From: an uncultured Clostridia bacterium
Lineage (GTDB): Bacteria > Bacillota > Clostridia > Christensenellales > Pumilibacteraceae
Direction of reading: 5' to 3'
Assembly: GCA_947581755.1 (NCBI GenBank)
Contig: CANPVN010000003.1
Location: 1-64,000 of the forward strand
Length of the DNA: 64,000 nucleotides
The notes beneath the pieces were generated by a model. That model made no database searches. It was not told the DNA's origin and saw nothing but the letters and a program-made list of their open reading frames with translations. The position numbers and the translations under genes were made by a program. Shown piece by piece: positions 26,048 through 37,800 of this stretch. The stretch's first letter is position 1, and each line of letters begins with the position of its first letter.

Positions 26048-26077
26048 TTGACAGAGGTTGTTATTTTGTTATATGAT
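26048..26077 (+). promoter_or_regulatory. promoter of rpoBC
   Basis: TTGACA (26048-26053), 18-bp spacer, TATGAT (26072-26077). A leader of roughly 95 bases follows, containing two small hairpins (GCAG...CTGC near 26086-26105 and GGCGA...TCGCC near 26144-26160) just before the ribosome site AAAGGAG. Confidence 0.75.
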
Positions 26078-26178
26078 ATTATAATGCAGTAGACTGCAAG
26101 TCTGCCTTGTTCGACAGATGACAACTAAATAATTACTAAAAAGGGCGACGAAAAATCGCCTTAAAGGAGTCTTCTCAG

Positions 26179-29100
26179 ATGACCCAAAGAAACATAAAAA
26201 AGGTCAAGTATGGTAACACCGAAAGGATCTCTTTTGCGCAGGTTCAGGAAGTTATAGATATGCCTCAGCTTGTAGAAGTGCAAAAAGCGTCTTATGATGA
26301 TTTTATCGAGAACGGTATTACCGAAGTTCTGCATGATTTTTCTCCGATAACGGACTTTTCGGGAAGGATAGAACTTCATTTTTTGGATCACCGCTTTGAC
26401 GGTAGATGTAAATATTCCGAGAAGGAATGTAAGGACAGGGACGCCACTTATGCAATGCCTTTGAAAGTGCAATGCAGGCTTCAGGTAAAGAATGAAGCGG
26501 GCGAATTCGATCACGGTATCGAGCAAGAAGTTTTCATGGGCGATTTTCCTTTGATGACGCCCAACGGATCTTTTATTATAAACGGCGCCGAACGTGTTGT
26601 TGTAAGTCAGCTTGTTCGTTCTCCGGGCGTATATTTCGATTCCAAACCCGATCCCAAGACGGGACAACCTTACTTTTCGGCAACGAATATTCCCTCGAGA
26701 GGAGCCTGGCTTGAATTTGAAGAAGATTCTCACGGCGTATTGTCCGTACACGTGGATCGTCAGCGAAAAGTTCCCGTAACGGTATTTTTGCGTTGTCTTT
26801 CCGCTATTTCCGAAGGCGAAAAATTCTCGACCGACGAGGAGATAATCAAACTTTTCAACGGTGAAAAGTTGATTGCGAACACTTGCGACAAGGACTCCAC
26901 CAAGACCGAGGATGACGCTCTTATAGAACTCAACAGAAAATTGCGTCCCGGCGAAGTTCCCAACGTAGATTCCATAAAGGGATATATTTCGGGCTTGCTT
27001 TTCGAGCCCAAGAGCAAAAAGTACGATCTGTCGAGAGTAGGCAGATACAAGTTCAACAAGAAACTTGCCATAGCGGCGAGGATCACGGGCAAGGCTGCTT
27101 ACGAGGACATCACCGACGAAGACGGCGTAAGGTATGTCAAGCGCGATGAGATCATAGACGAGGCTACTGCGATAAAGATTCAGAATGCAGGCATAAACCG
27201 AGTTGCCGTAAAATGCTCGGCGGATAGCGGCTATCATATTGTTATAGGTAACAATCACGTCGATATTTCCGATTATATCGACTGTAGCCCCGAGGAACTC
27301 GGAGTCAACGAGAAAGTTTATTATCCCGTACTCAAAGAACTCATCGACAAGGCGGCGGGCGACGGAGAGGCGTTGAAATCTCTCATCAAAGAGAACATCA
27401 AGCGTCTTATAGTAAAACATATTCTTATAGACGATATAATATCCACCATAGATTATATAATCGGACTCAGATACGACATAGGCTATTGCGATAACATCGA
27501 CCACCTCGGCAACAGAAGAGTGAGGTCGGTGGGCGAATTGTTGCAGAACCAATTCCGTATCGGTATAGCAAGACTCGAGAGGGTAATAAGAGAGAGAATG
27601 CAGATCCAGAACGACGCCGATCTCACCCCTCAGACATTGATAAATATTCGACCCGTATCCAGCGCGATAAAGGAATTTTTCGGTTCCAGCCAGTTGAGCC
27701 AATTCATGGACGAAACCAACCCCATAGCCGAACTTACGCATAAGAGAAAACTTTCCGCGTTGGGTCCCGGCGGATTGAACCGAGAGCGCGCTTCCTTCGA
27801 AGTCCGAGACGTTCACTATACTCATTACTCGAGAATGTGCCCCATAGAGACTCCCGAAGGACAGAACATAGGTCTTATCAGTTCTCTTTCGTGTTATGCG
27901 AAGATCAACGAATACGGCTTTATAGAAGCGCCTTACAGGAAGGTTGACAAGGAAAACAAGCGAGTCATTCCCGGTCCCGAAGGCGTTGTATATATGCCCG
28001 CCGACGAAGAGGACAGATACGTTATCGCTCAGGCGAACGAGCCTTTGGACGAAAACGGTTGGTTTGTGAACCACCGTGTCATGGCGCGCTATCGTGACGA
28101 TATAGCGGAGCATTACAACGACGAAATCGACTATCTCGATGTTTCGCCGAGACAGATGGTTTCGATAGCGACCGCGCTTATACCTTTCCTTGAAAACGAC
28201 GATACCAACCGCGCGCTCATGGGTTCCAACATGCAGCGACAGGCGGTGCCTCTGCTCAGACCCGAAGCGCCCATTGTGGGTACGGGCGTCGAGCACAAGA
28301 TCGCTTACGACTCGGGCGTCATGGTTATAGCCAGAGCCGACGGTAAGGTAAGTTATGTCGATGCCGACACCATACGCGTGTTACAGGACGACGGCAACGA
28401 ATACGAGTACAAACTCAAGAAATTTCAGGGTTCCAACCAAGGAACATGTATAAATCAGAAGCCCATTGTCAATAAGGGCGATATTATAAAGGCGGGACAA
28501 GTGCTTGCCGACGGACATTCCACGCAGAATACCGAGTTGGCTTTGGGACGTAACGTACTTATCGGATTCATGGCATGGGAAGGTTACAACTACGAGGACG
28601 CAATACTTGTCAGCGAGAAGATAGTACTTGACGATGTATTCACCTCGATACACATAGAAGAACACGAGATAGAGGCGCGAGACACCAAACTCGGAGAAGA
28701 GGAAATCACTCGCGATATTCCCAATGTGGGCGAGGACGCTCTCAAATATCTCGATGAAAACGGTATAATCATGATAGGCGCAAAGGTCGATTCGGGAGAT
28801 ATTCTCGTAGGTAAGGTAACGCCCAAGGGCGAGACCGAACTTACGCCCGAGGAACGCTTGTTGCGCGCGATATTCGGCGAAAAGGCGCGCGAAGTCCGCG
28901 ATACCTCGTTGAGAGTACCTCACGGAGAGGGCGGAATAGTCGTGGACGTCAAGGTTTTCACAAGAGCCAACAGAGACGAGATGAGCCCGGGCGTCAACAA
29001 ACTCGTGCGAGTCTATATAGCGCAGAAGAGGAAAATATCTGTAGGCGACAAGATGGCGGGTCGTCACGGAAACAAGGGTGTCATAAGTCGAATACTTCCC

Positions 29101-30018
29101 GAAGAAGATATGCCTTTCATGGCAGACGGAACGCCTTTGCAGATCGTGCTTAACCCTCTCGGCGTGCCCAGCCGTATGAACATCGGACAGGTTCTCGAGG
29201 TACACTTGGGACTTGTTGCGAAAGCGTTGGGATGGAAGATAGCGACTCCCGTGTTCGACGGCGCGCTCGAAAGCGATATCAAGAAGTTGCTTGAAAACAA
29301 CGGCTTTACGACAGACGGAAAGGTAGACGGCAAGATACAGATGTACGACGGCAGAACGGGCGAGCCTTTCGAGAACCGCGCAACCGTCGGATACATGTAT
29401 ATGATAAAACTTATCCACCTTGTAGACGATAAGATACATGCTCGAAGCACGGGACCTTATTCGTTGGTAACGCAGCAGCCTTTGGGCGGAAAAGCGCAGT
29501 TCGGCGGACAGCGTTTCGGAGAGATGGAAGTTTGGGCGTTGTACGCTTACGGCGCGGCGAACATTTTGCAGGAGATAATGACGTATAAGTCCGATGACGT
29601 AGTGGGCAGAGTAAAGACTTACGAAGCCATAGTAAAGGGACAAAACCCCAACGAGCCGGGCATTCCCGAATCGTTTAAGGTATTGATAAAAGAATTGCAG
29701 GCGTTGGCTCTTGATATAAGGGCGCTCAATGCCGACAAGATCGAGATTGACACCAACAACTTCAACGACGAGAGTATGGACGAACCCATCGAGAAGAAGA
29801 AGCATTTTGAATCGGGCGAACTCAACATCGATGAAGAGATAGACATAACGGGCGGCGACGATATATTCGAGGATGATCTCGATAACGAAGAAGGACGCAA
29901 GGCGGATCTGTTTGAAGATGACGATCTCATGCTCGATGACGATCCTTTTGCCGACAGAGAACTCGACGATGAAGACGAAGAAGATTTATTCGACGGCTTC
30001 GACGACGAAGACAAATAA
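26179..30018 (+). CDS. rpoB: RNA polymerase beta subunit
   Basis: Catalytic core subunit of RNA polymerase, 1279 residues. Recognisable blocks include the rifampicin-pocket region ([26 protein letters not shown] segment near 512-533), the NIGLISSLS stretch, [14 protein letters not shown] and the C-terminal [19 protein letters not shown] clamp segment. The last 60 or so residues are an acidic tail made mostly of Asp and Glu, longer than in Bacillus. Translation starts at ATG after AAAGGAG. rpoB has its own promoter here; the ribosomal protein genes rplJ-rplL that usually precede it are absent. Confidence 0.98.
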   Translation: MTQRNIKKVKYGNTERISFAQVQEVIDMPQLVEVQKASYDDFIENGITEVLHDFSPITDFSGRIELHFLDHRFDGRCKYSEKECKDRDATYAMPLKVQCRLQVKNEAGEFDHGIEQEVFMGDFPLMTPNGSFIINGAERVVVSQLVRSPGVYFDSKPDPKTGQPYFSATNIPSRGAWLEFEEDSHGVLSVHVDRQRKVPVTVFLRCLSAISEGEKFSTDEEIIKLFNGEKLIANTCDKDSTKTEDDALIELNRKLRPGEVPNVDSIKGYISGLLFEPKSKKYDLSRVGRYKFNKKLAIAARITGKAAYEDITDEDGVRYVKRDEIIDEATAIKIQNAGINRVAVKCSADSGYHIVIGNNHVDISDYIDCSPEELGVNEKVYYPVLKELIDKAAGDGEALKSLIKENIKRLIVKHILIDDIISTIDYIIGLRYDIGYCDNIDHLGNRRVRSVGELLQNQFRIGIARLERVIRERMQIQNDADLTPQTLINIRPVSSAIKEFFGSSQLSQFMDETNPIAELTHKRKLSALGPGGLNRERASFEVRDVHYTHYSRMCPIETPEGQNIGLISSLSCYAKINEYGFIEAPYRKVDKENKRVIPGPEGVVYMPADEEDRYVIAQANEPLDENGWFVNHRVMARYRDDIAEHYNDEIDYLDVSPRQMVSIATALIPFLENDDTNRALMGSNMQRQAVPLLRPEAPIVGTGVEHKIAYDSGVMVIARADGKVSYVDADTIRVLQDDGNEYEYKLKKFQGSNQGTCINQKPIVNKGDIIKAGQVLADGHSTQNTELALGRNVLIGFMAWEGYNYEDAILVSEKIVLDDVFTSIHIEEHEIEARDTKLGEEEITRDIPNVGEDALKYLDENGIIMIGAKVDSGDILVGKVTPKGETELTPEERLLRAIFGEKAREVRDTSLRVPHGEGGIVVDVKVFTRANRDEMSPGVNKLVRVYIAQKRKISVGDKMAGRHGNKGVISRILPEEDMPFMADGTPLQIVLNPLGVPSRMNIGQVLEVHLGLVAKALGWKIATPVFDGALESDIKKLLENNGFTTDGKVDGKIQMYDGRTGEPFENRATVGYMYMIKLIHLVDDKIHARSTGPYSLVTQQPLGGKAQFGGQRFGEMEVWALYAYGAANILQEIMTYKSDDVVGRVKTYEAIVKGQNPNEPGIPESFKVLIKELQALALDIRALNADKIEIDTNNFNDESMDEPIEKKKHFESGELNIDEEIDITGGDDIFEDDLDNEEGRKADLFEDDDLMLDDDPFADRELDDEDEEDLFDGFDDEDK

Positions 30019-30036
30019 TGCGAGGAGGCGAAATTT

Positions 30037-33000
30037 ATGTACGAAATAGATAATTTTGATTCTATGCAGATAGCACTCGCAGGACCCGAGAAGATAAGAG
30101 AATGGTCCCATGGAGAGGTAACAAAACCCGAAACCATAAATTACAGAACGCAAAAACCCGAGAAGGACGGACTTTTCTGCGAAAGGATATTCGGACCTAC
30201 GAAGGATTGGGAATGTTATTGCGGAAAATACAAGAGAGTAAGATATAAGGGCGTCGTGTGCGACAAATGCGGCGTCGAGGTAACAAAATCCAAGGTACGA
30301 AGAGAGCGTATGGGACACATAGAGCTTGCCGCACCCGTGACTCATATATGGTATTTCCGCGGAGTACCGAGCAGAATAGGACTTATGCTCGACATACCTC
30401 CCAAGAATTTGGAGCAGATAGTTTATTTTGTTAACTTTATAGTTCTTGACCCCGGCGAGACCGATCTCGAATACAAGCAGATAATGACGGATGCGCAAGT
30501 TCGTGAAGCGCAGGAAAAGTACGGAGCGAAGGCATTCCGAGTCGGCATGGGCGCGGAAGCCGTAAAAGAGATGCTCTCCAAAGTCGATGTAAAAGAAGAG
30601 TACGAAAAGATAAGGAGTCTTGTAAACAGTTCTTCGGGACAGAAGAAATTGAAGGCGATAAAGCGTCTTGAAATTCTCGACGCCTTTAACCGCAGCGGAA
30701 GCGATCCTTCCTGGATGGTACTTACCGTACTTCCCGTATTACCTCCCGAACTTCGCCCCATGGTTCAGTTGGACGGCGGCAGATTTGCGACTTCGGATCT
30801 TAACGATCTTTACAGACGAGTCATCAACAGAAACAACAGACTCAAGAAACTCATGGAACTCGGCGCGCCCGATATAATAGTGAGAAACGAGAAGAGAATG
30901 TTGCAAGAGGCTGTTGACGCGCTCATCGACAACGGAAGGAGAGGCAAAGCCATTTCCGGCGCAGGCAACCGAGAACTCAAATCCTTGTCGGGATTGTTGC
31001 GAGGAAAACAGGGACGATTCAGGCAGAACCTTTTGGGAAAACGTGTAGACTACTCGGGACGTAGCGTTATAGTCGTAGGACCCGAACTTAAAATGTATCA
31101 ATGCGGACTTCCCAAAGAGATGGCGTTGGAGCTTTTCAAGCCCTTTGTAATGCACGAGTTGGTTGCTCAAAGCAAATCTCAAAATATCAAGAGCGCGAAG
31201 CGACTTGTAGAGAGGGGCGGAAAAGAAGTTTGGGGAATCCTCGAAAGCGTGATAAAAGAGCACCCCGTGCTTTTGAACCGTGCGCCCACACTTCACAGAT
31301 TGGGAATCCAAGCGTTCGAGCCCGTACTTGTCGAAGGCAGAGCGATAAAACTTCATCCTTTGGCGTGCGGCGCCTTCAATGCGGACTTCGACGGCGACCA
31401 GATGGCGGTACACGTACCTCTTTCGATAGAAGCGCAGGTTGAAGCAAGATTTTTGATGCTTGCCACCAATAATATACTGAAACTTTCCGACGGCAGACCC
31501 GTATGTTCACCCACACAGGATATGGTCATAGGTTGTTATTATCTTACCATAGCGAAAGACGGAGACAAGGGCGAAGGAAACATTTATTGCGATGCCGACG
31601 AGGCGAAGATGGCTTATGCCAACAAGGAAATAACCTTGCAGTCGAGGATATGGGTGCGTGTTACTCGTGAAATCGACGGCAAACCCGTAAACAAACGAAT
31701 AAAGACAACAGTCGGACGACTTATTTTCAACGAGATCATTCCTCAGGACTTGGGACTCAAACTTTACGAGGACGAGAACGGCAAGATAAAGAACGGAGAC
31801 GTAAACGATCCCTTTACTTTGGAAATCGACGCAGTTATAGACAAGTCTCAACTTCAGAAGATAGTCGATACGACTTTCAAAAAGAAGGGCGCGACCGAGA
31901 CCGTAAAGGTTTTGGATAACATAAAGGCGTTGGGTTATAAATATTCCACCATCGGCTCTATCACGACCAGCGTCTTCGATATGCACATACCCGAGGAAAA
32001 GAAAGAGATCCTCGCAGAAGCGGAGAAGCGAGTTATAGCGATAGAAAAAGCATACGATCAAGGCTTTATGACCGAGGACGAGAAATATCGTCTTGTCGTA
32101 TCCGAATGGTCCAAAGCCAACGACGACGTAACGAACGCGCTTAAAAAGACTCTCGACAAGTTTAATCCCATCAACATGATGGCTACGTCGGGCGCGCGTG
32201 GTAGCATGAAGCAGATAGCGCAGCTTTCGGGTATGAGAGGACTTATGACGAATCCTCAGGGAAAGACTTTGGAAACGCCCGTGCGTTCTTCCTTCCGAGA
32301 GGGACTTTCGGTGCTTGAATATTTCATATCTTCTCACGGCGGACGAAAAGGTTTGGCGGATACCGCGCTTAAAACCGCGGACTCGGGCTACCTTACAAGG
32401 CGACTTGTCGATGTATCTCAAGACGTTATCGTAAGAGAGGACGATTGCTGTAACGGCGGAGTCCCGGGCGGAATAGACACAACTGCCATTATGGAAGGAA
32501 ATCAATCCATAGAAAGTCTCAAAGAGAGACTCATGGGCAGATATGCCGCCGAGGACGTTATCGACCCCACAACGGGCGAAGTAATCGTCGCGATGAACAA
32601 GATGATAAGCGAAGCCGACGCAGAAAGGATAGAAAAACTCGGCATAACGAAGGTCAAGATAAGGACTGTGCTTACTTGCAGATCCAAGCACGGCGTTTGC
32701 GCAAAGTGTTACGGAAAAGACATGTCGGGCTCGACCAAGGTTCGTATAGGAGAGGCTGTCGGTATAATAGCCGCTCAAAGTATAGGCGAACCCGGTACAC
32801 AGCTTACGATGCGTACCTTCCATACAGGCGGCGTCGCCGCGGCTGATGATATAACCCGAGGTCTCCCGAGAGTCGAAGAATTGTTCGAAGCGCGTAAGCC
32901 CAAGGGCGTTGCGATAATCGCAGAGCACGGCGGCAGAGTGAGAGTCGTGGAAAAGGACGGAAGGCGAGATGTAATCATCACCAAAGATGATGAGAAAGAG

Positions 33001-33615
33001 GAGAGTTATTCCATTCCTTACAGCGCGAGACTTGCCGCGGGAATAAAAGACGGCGCGGTGATCTTGAGCGGAGATCCCATTACCGAAGGACCTATCAATC
33101 CTCACGATATATTGAGAACCAAGGGTCGAAAGGCTGTACAGGAATATATTCTTAAAGAAGTCCAATCCGTTTATCGTTCTCAAGGCGTGCAGATAAACGA
33201 TAAGCACATAGAAGTCATCGTAAGACAGATGCTCAAGAAAGTCAAGGTAGAGGACAGCGGCGACGCGGATTTGTTGCCGGGCGACATGATAGATCTTGCC
33301 GCATTCGACGAAGCGAACGAAGCCGCAATGGAAAATTACGGCAGACCCGGCGTAGCAAAGCACGTGCTTTTGGGTATCACCAAGGCGGCGCTTGCCACCG
33401 ACTCCTTCTTGTCGGCGGCGTCTTTCCAAGAGACGGCAAGAGTGCTTACCGAAGCCGCTATCAAGAATAAAGTGGATCCTCTTATGGGACTTAAAGAGAA
33501 CGTCATCATAGGAAAACTCATTCCCGCAGGAACGGGTATGAAGAAGTACAAGGACATCTCGTTTATCGAGGCGGGCAAGAATACCGATTCCGAGGATACT
33601 ACCGAAAGCGTTTGA
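30037..33615 (+). CDS. rpoC: RNA polymerase beta-prime subunit
   Basis: Second large catalytic subunit, 1192 residues. The catalytic magnesium loop NADFDGDQM is near 448-456. The N-terminal zinc ribbon (CYCGKYKR then CDKCG, residues 60-80) and the second zinc site ([13 protein letters not shown] near 880-892) are intact, as is the [16 protein letters not shown] trigger/bridge region. The gene follows rpoB after 18 bases with GAGGAGG as ribosome site and ends at a strong terminator. Confidence 0.98.
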   Translation: MYEIDNFDSMQIALAGPEKIREWSHGEVTKPETINYRTQKPEKDGLFCERIFGPTKDWECYCGKYKRVRYKGVVCDKCGVEVTKSKVRRERMGHIELAAPVTHIWYFRGVPSRIGLMLDIPPKNLEQIVYFVNFIVLDPGETDLEYKQIMTDAQVREAQEKYGAKAFRVGMGAEAVKEMLSKVDVKEEYEKIRSLVNSSSGQKKLKAIKRLEILDAFNRSGSDPSWMVLTVLPVLPPELRPMVQLDGGRFATSDLNDLYRRVINRNNRLKKLMELGAPDIIVRNEKRMLQEAVDALIDNGRRGKAISGAGNRELKSLSGLLRGKQGRFRQNLLGKRVDYSGRSVIVVGPELKMYQCGLPKEMALELFKPFVMHELVAQSKSQNIKSAKRLVERGGKEVWGILESVIKEHPVLLNRAPTLHRLGIQAFEPVLVEGRAIKLHPLACGAFNADFDGDQMAVHVPLSIEAQVEARFLMLATNNILKLSDGRPVCSPTQDMVIGCYYLTIAKDGDKGEGNIYCDADEAKMAYANKEITLQSRIWVRVTREIDGKPVNKRIKTTVGRLIFNEIIPQDLGLKLYEDENGKIKNGDVNDPFTLEIDAVIDKSQLQKIVDTTFKKKGATETVKVLDNIKALGYKYSTIGSITTSVFDMHIPEEKKEILAEAEKRVIAIEKAYDQGFMTEDEKYRLVVSEWSKANDDVTNALKKTLDKFNPINMMATSGARGSMKQIAQLSGMRGLMTNPQGKTLETPVRSSFREGLSVLEYFISSHGGRKGLADTALKTADSGYLTRRLVDVSQDVIVREDDCCNGGVPGGIDTTAIMEGNQSIESLKERLMGRYAAEDVIDPTTGEVIVAMNKMISEADAERIEKLGITKVKIRTVLTCRSKHGVCAKCYGKDMSGSTKVRIGEAVGIIAAQSIGEPGTQLTMRTFHTGGVAAADDITRGLPRVEELFEARKPKGVAIIAEHGGRVRVVEKDGRRDVIITKDDEKEESYSIPYSARLAAGIKDGAVILSGDPITEGPINPHDILRTKGRKAVQEYILKEVQSVYRSQGVQINDKHIEVIVRQMLKKVKVEDSGDADLLPGDMIDLAAFDEANEAAMENYGRPGVAKHVLLGITKAALATDSFLSAASFQETARVLTEAAIKNKVDPLMGLKENVIIGKLIPAGTGMKKYKDISFIEAGKNTDSEDTTESV

Positions 33616-33670
33616 TCGACGGATTTGACCCTTCCCGACAATAAATCAAGTATTTCATTTTGAATATCTT

Positions 33671-33704
33671 AAAAAAACGCAAGAGAAAATCTTGCGTTTT
33701 TTTT
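33671..33704 (+). terminator. terminator of rpoBC
   Basis: A perfect 14-bp stem (33671-33684 with 33690-33703) that includes A- and T-runs; works in both directions. Confidence 0.92.
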
Positions 33705-33775
33705 ACGATACACCGTTACCGTTCGGATTTATAAGACCGATTCGGCAAAATCACAGTTTGGCTTGTTTCCGCTTT

Positions 33776-34009
33776 CTATTTGAAATCTATATCCAAATCT
33801 TCGCTTTGAAATATAGGGTCGGAAAAGAACTTTTGGGGCGTTACATCCAATGTTCTCAAAAGAATAAGCAGCGTCCTCGGATATATATCCTTGAGTAACG
33901 AACAAAATTTCAGTACGAAATATTTAGCAATCGAACGGATCTGAATTTGTGATTCCTTTATAGCGGTAAGCAAAAAAGCGGATAATCGGGTTTTATATTT
34001 TGCAGTGAT
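33776..34009 (-). pseudogene. decayed XRE-type helix-turn-helix regulator
   Basis: An open minus-strand frame without ATG or ribosome site. Its C-terminal half reads like the end of an XRE-family DNA-binding domain: YPRTLLILLRTLDVTPQKFF, where intact members have a helix ending in TLLKI-x-ALDVSP-x-FF. The middle (SIAKYFVLKFCSLLKD) should hold the recognition helix but looks scrambled, as after small frameshifts. A remnant of a regulator gene is the best reading; it could also be chance. Confidence 0.35.
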
Positions 34010-34078
34010 TTAAAATAATATTGAGTTTATTTTTTAAGGAATAAATATGCGACGAAAGTAAAACTTATTAATTTGCAA
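34010..34078. other. short AT-rich gap, nothing recognised
   Basis: Between the decayed regulator and the promoter of the next lipoprotein gene I see no further feature. Confidence 0.4.
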
Positions 34079-34107
34079 TTGACAAATATTATAAGATATG
34101 ATATTCT
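34079..34107 (+). promoter_or_regulatory. promoter of the small repeat-domain lipoprotein
   Basis: TTGACA (34079-34084), 17-bp spacer, TATTCT (34102-34107). Confidence 0.6.
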
Positions 34108-34139
34108 TTATATATTACTTAAGAAAGGAGAGTGGATTT

Positions 34140-34466
34140 ATGAAAAACAAAAATAAGATTTTATCCATCATTGTTGCGTCTGTACTTTGTGCAATGCTTA
34201 TATTATGTACGGCATGCGTTCCATCAAGCCGTTGGGAAGTGACATTGGATTACGATACCACACGAGGAACTGTTGAGCTTTCCCCCATGGAGGATGATTT
34301 TATATATTATGAAGGCACGGAGATAACAGTTACGGTATCGGCAAATCCCGGTTATGTTGCTTCGAAAATTTATCTCGATGGTGCGTTGAAAGAAAAGCAA
34401 TTCACTTTTACGATAACGAGCAATGTTCGAATAACGGTGGAGTTTGATCTTGCTACAGAAAGTTGA
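34140..34466 (+). CDS. small lipoprotein with one InlB-like bacterial repeat domain
   Basis: A 108-residue predicted surface lipoprotein. AAAGGAGAG sets ATG 34140. The signal peptide ends in the lipobox LCTAC (Cys26). Residues about 33-105 match the pattern of the divergent InlB B-repeat/Flg_new_2 beta-grasp domain: GTVELSP, a Y-EGTEITVTVSANPGY segment, SKIYLDG and a final ITVEF strand. Such domains occur in adhesins and surface proteins of gut bacteria. It stands alone between a promoter and a terminator; role unknown. Confidence 0.8.
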   Translation: MKNKNKILSIIVASVLCAMLILCTACVPSSRWEVTLDYDTTRGTVELSPMEDDFIYYEGTEITVTVSANPGYVASKIYLDGALKEKQFTFTITSNVRITVEFDLATES

Positions 34467-34595
34467 TTTCATTCTTAATGACCAATATTTTAATTAGACT
34501 TATTGTAATTGTTATTGGAAGCAATATTAAACAAAGAAGCATATTATGAATACAACAATGTAATGAAAAAGCGGCGACTTGATAGACCTTACGCC

Positions 34596-34629
34596 AAAAG
34601 CCGAGAGAATCAATTTCTCTCGGCTTTTT
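34596..34629 (+). terminator. intrinsic terminator
   Basis: A near-perfect 14-bp stem (34596-34609 with 34615-34628), 5-base loop, T-run. A-rich on the other side, so it is active in both directions. Confidence 0.9.
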
Positions 34630-34740
34630 GCAACTTTCGGATATTGTTCGCTTCGGCGGAAACAGACAAGGTCTTTAGGTTTTATATAATCCCATATTGT
34701 AAAATTGTAGAAAAGTTGGTATTATTTTTGGAAAATATAC

Positions 34741-34769
34741 TTGACAATATAAATTGAATATGATATTGT
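34741..34769 (+). promoter_or_regulatory. promoter of the BspA-like lipoprotein
   Basis: TTGACA (34741-34746), 17-bp spacer, TATTGT (34764-34769), 33 bases before the ATG. Confidence 0.7.
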
Positions 34770-34802
34770 AGAGACAACAAAATTTTTTATGGGGAGAGGT
34801 AT

Positions 34803-37800
34803 ATGAAAACAAAAAAATATTTTTCGGTTGCTTTGGTGATTGTCTTGATTTTTGCGATTGCGGTGTTTTCGGCGTGCGTAAATGAAGGCAAGGCGTCAAC
34901 GGTGACTTTTGTGGGCGCAGATGTTGCGTCCGTCGAAGTGGAAAGCGGAAAAGCGATGACAAAACCTTCGGATCCGACTCGGGAAGGTTATGATTTCGAG
35001 GGTTGGTTTACCGCAGAGGGTAAGGAGTGGAATTTTGATGATCCCGTAGAGAGCGACATGACTTTGACCGCGCATTGGGAAGCAAAACATTACACGATAA
35101 CGCTCTCGTTGAACGGCGGAACATTGGACGGCGGCTCGACAGAGGTGGAGGTGGTGTATGATGAAAATTACACGCTTCCCGTACCTTCTATGGGAGACAT
35201 TCGATTTATGGGTTGGACGATCGACAATACCGCGGTAACCGATCTTGAAGGAAAGTCATTGACTTCGTATAAATTCGCAAGAAATTCGACGGCGATCGCG
35301 TCCTGGACTTTTACGCAAAAGAGCGGATTTATATATCAACTCAATAAAGACGACACTCTTACCGTAACGGCGGCGGGCGGTTTCGCTTATGACGAAAATC
35401 TCAAATTCGAGTCCGAAATAGAGGGCAAGAAGGTTTCCGCAATAGGAGATATGAGCAAACTCACCGCAAGAGAAGTGACTGTTCCCGAAAGCGTTGAGAA
35501 AATTGCCGACGGAGCCTTCGAAAACAATATTTATTTGCGTGAAATGGATTTGTCGGCATTTAAGGGAACCATAGGCGATCGCGCTTTTACAGGCAGCAGA
35601 CTCCGTTATATCGATCTCGGCGGAACCGTTTCTATAGGAGATAACGCCTTTGTGAATACCAATCTTGCTTTGCTTTATGTGCCTTCGAGCGTAACTTCCG
35701 TAGGCGCGGGCGCTTTTGACAGCGCAGACCTTGTTGAAATAGGCTTCGAAGCGAATTTTCCCGCTCTCGGAGAAAGGGTGTTCGGAGACGGTACCCGTAA
35801 CGGTGATGACGGATCCGTCACTATCATAGCGTCCGAAAAAGCGTGGGATGCTCTTGTTGCGACTCAAGCCGAGAACTTGACTTTTGCCCAAAAGGTAGAG
35901 GCGGCGACAGGCGTTCAAAAAGCCTCTCTGTTCACCTGGACGGATTCGATGATTGCCGAAGGAAAAGAAGTTAAAGGTCGTTACGAAGGCGACGTTCTTG
36001 TCTATATGGGAATGGGATTGAATGCCGTTATCGCAGACGGAAACGCAATGTCTTTGGAGTCGGTATTTGACGGCAAAGAAAGTTGCGATCATATTTATGA
36101 TTTTTCCGACGGAAAGAAAACTGTTTATCTCGACAGAAATTCCAAAACGACGACGTTGCTCGAAGCAAACGAGAACGGCGAAGTAATTAAAGATAACGTT
36201 TTGTATGATTATATAGGTTCGTCGCTTACATACAAGATTCCCGACAACATTACCGCGATCGCAGGCGGCGCGGGACAGTTGAATTACGATGTACGATTCC
36301 TTATCTTGGGAGACAACGTTACATCGGTAGGCAGTTTTGCTTTCAGTTCGGGACAGTTGTTCGGCATTTCGATCGGTAAAAACGTGCAAGAGATTGCCGA
36401 TTATGCTTTCTTCGATCAGAATTATTTGACTCAACTCATATTCTGCGGTTCCGAAAAGGCTCCTCATATCGGGCAAGCGGCGTTCTCGGTATTTGTTACG
36501 GGCGGTTATGCTCCTTTCACGCTCAATCAAATGGCGCAATACGGAGTGTCTGTAAAGATTTATCTTGAAAAAGAGGTACAAAGCTATGATTTCGAATCCT
36601 GGCAATACGTTCCCGGCGAAGGCGCGATATTTATGGACGCGCTTAACGCATCTTTGGAAGGACTCAACCTTGTAAAAGTCGGTTACGAGGGCGACAGCGA
36701 AGAGGATTATAAAGATGCAAGTTATCTCACTGCCGATTTTACGACTTTCAGAACGAGCGGTTTTGTGGCTAAAGATACCGTTTATAGCGGAGATCTCGGA
36801 ACGATTACCATGAGCGGCGCGGATAACGGCTATGCGTATATCGATTTCGATGAGGACAGCGGATACAGCGGCAGCAGTTATTTGTATTTCAGCGGTATGC
36901 CCGGATACAGTTTCAGCTATTCCGACGACGAATCCGTACCCCTCAGAATACAGGTATTTACAGGTTTTGACACAGAGGGTCTCAAGAGTACTCTTGTTTA
37001 CGGACAGTTCAAAGAAGGAGAACTTGTCCTGAGAGGCGCCGAAGCGGGTACTTACGGAAAAATCAAAGAGGACTATTTCATTATCGACGGTTACGGTGGA
37101 ATTTCTTATCATAAAGCGGACGGTAGCGTAGAAGAGGGAAGTTATACGTTAAGCGGCAATACGCTTAATATCCGAGGTATAGACGGAGTTTCGACTCTTA
37201 CAGTGGATTTCGAAAAGCAAGAAATCACCTTCGGAGGCAATACCCTTTACGCTCTCGGTGAGGAAGCGGGAGTATATTATGACCTTGCGCACAGAGCAAA
37301 ACTCGAACTCGACGGAGTTTCGTACATGGACAGAATTGCCGACGAAGAAAGCGGCGAAAGCGCCACTATTTATTATTCGGGAACCATGACGCTTTTATAT
37401 AACGGCAAGACCGAAACTCTCGGATATATAATCAACGGAACAAAACTTTCCTTCATTCTCGACGGAGTAAATAAGGAATGGACTTTCAGCAGAACTTCCG
37501 CGCATATCGTCAGCGGCTATTATGACGAAAATTATACATATTATCTCGAGTTCGGAGAGGAAGAGCCGGGTCTCAAAGATACTTTTACGAACGGAAGCAG
37601 TTCGTTGACTCTTGACGGATTCTTTACGGCAACTTTGGATGATAAAGAATACGGCTATTTCATATTCGAACAAAGTTTGCTGTTGTTCGACAACGAAAAC
37701 GTGACAATTTACAATCTCGATACAGACGCAAAAACCTTTGCCGTAGCGAATGCGCCCGAAGCGGGAATGTATTATGTAAACACCTCTGCCGATTACAGAT

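Larger units (their letters stand above)
34467..34802. other. intergenic region with terminator and promoter
   Basis: The first 130 bases are AT-rich and hold no recognisable gene. They end in a strong terminator; the promoter of the BspA-like gene follows. Confidence 0.5.

Noticed and set aside
26161..33429. Very long open frames antisense to rpoB and rpoC (over 600 codons)
   Set aside because: They mirror the codon bias of the real genes, lack ribosome sites, and encode no recognisable domains; rpoB and rpoC are certain.
33692..33898. Plus-strand frame after rpoC
   Set aside because: It begins inside the terminator T-run, has no ribosome site, and overlaps the more plausible regulator remnant.
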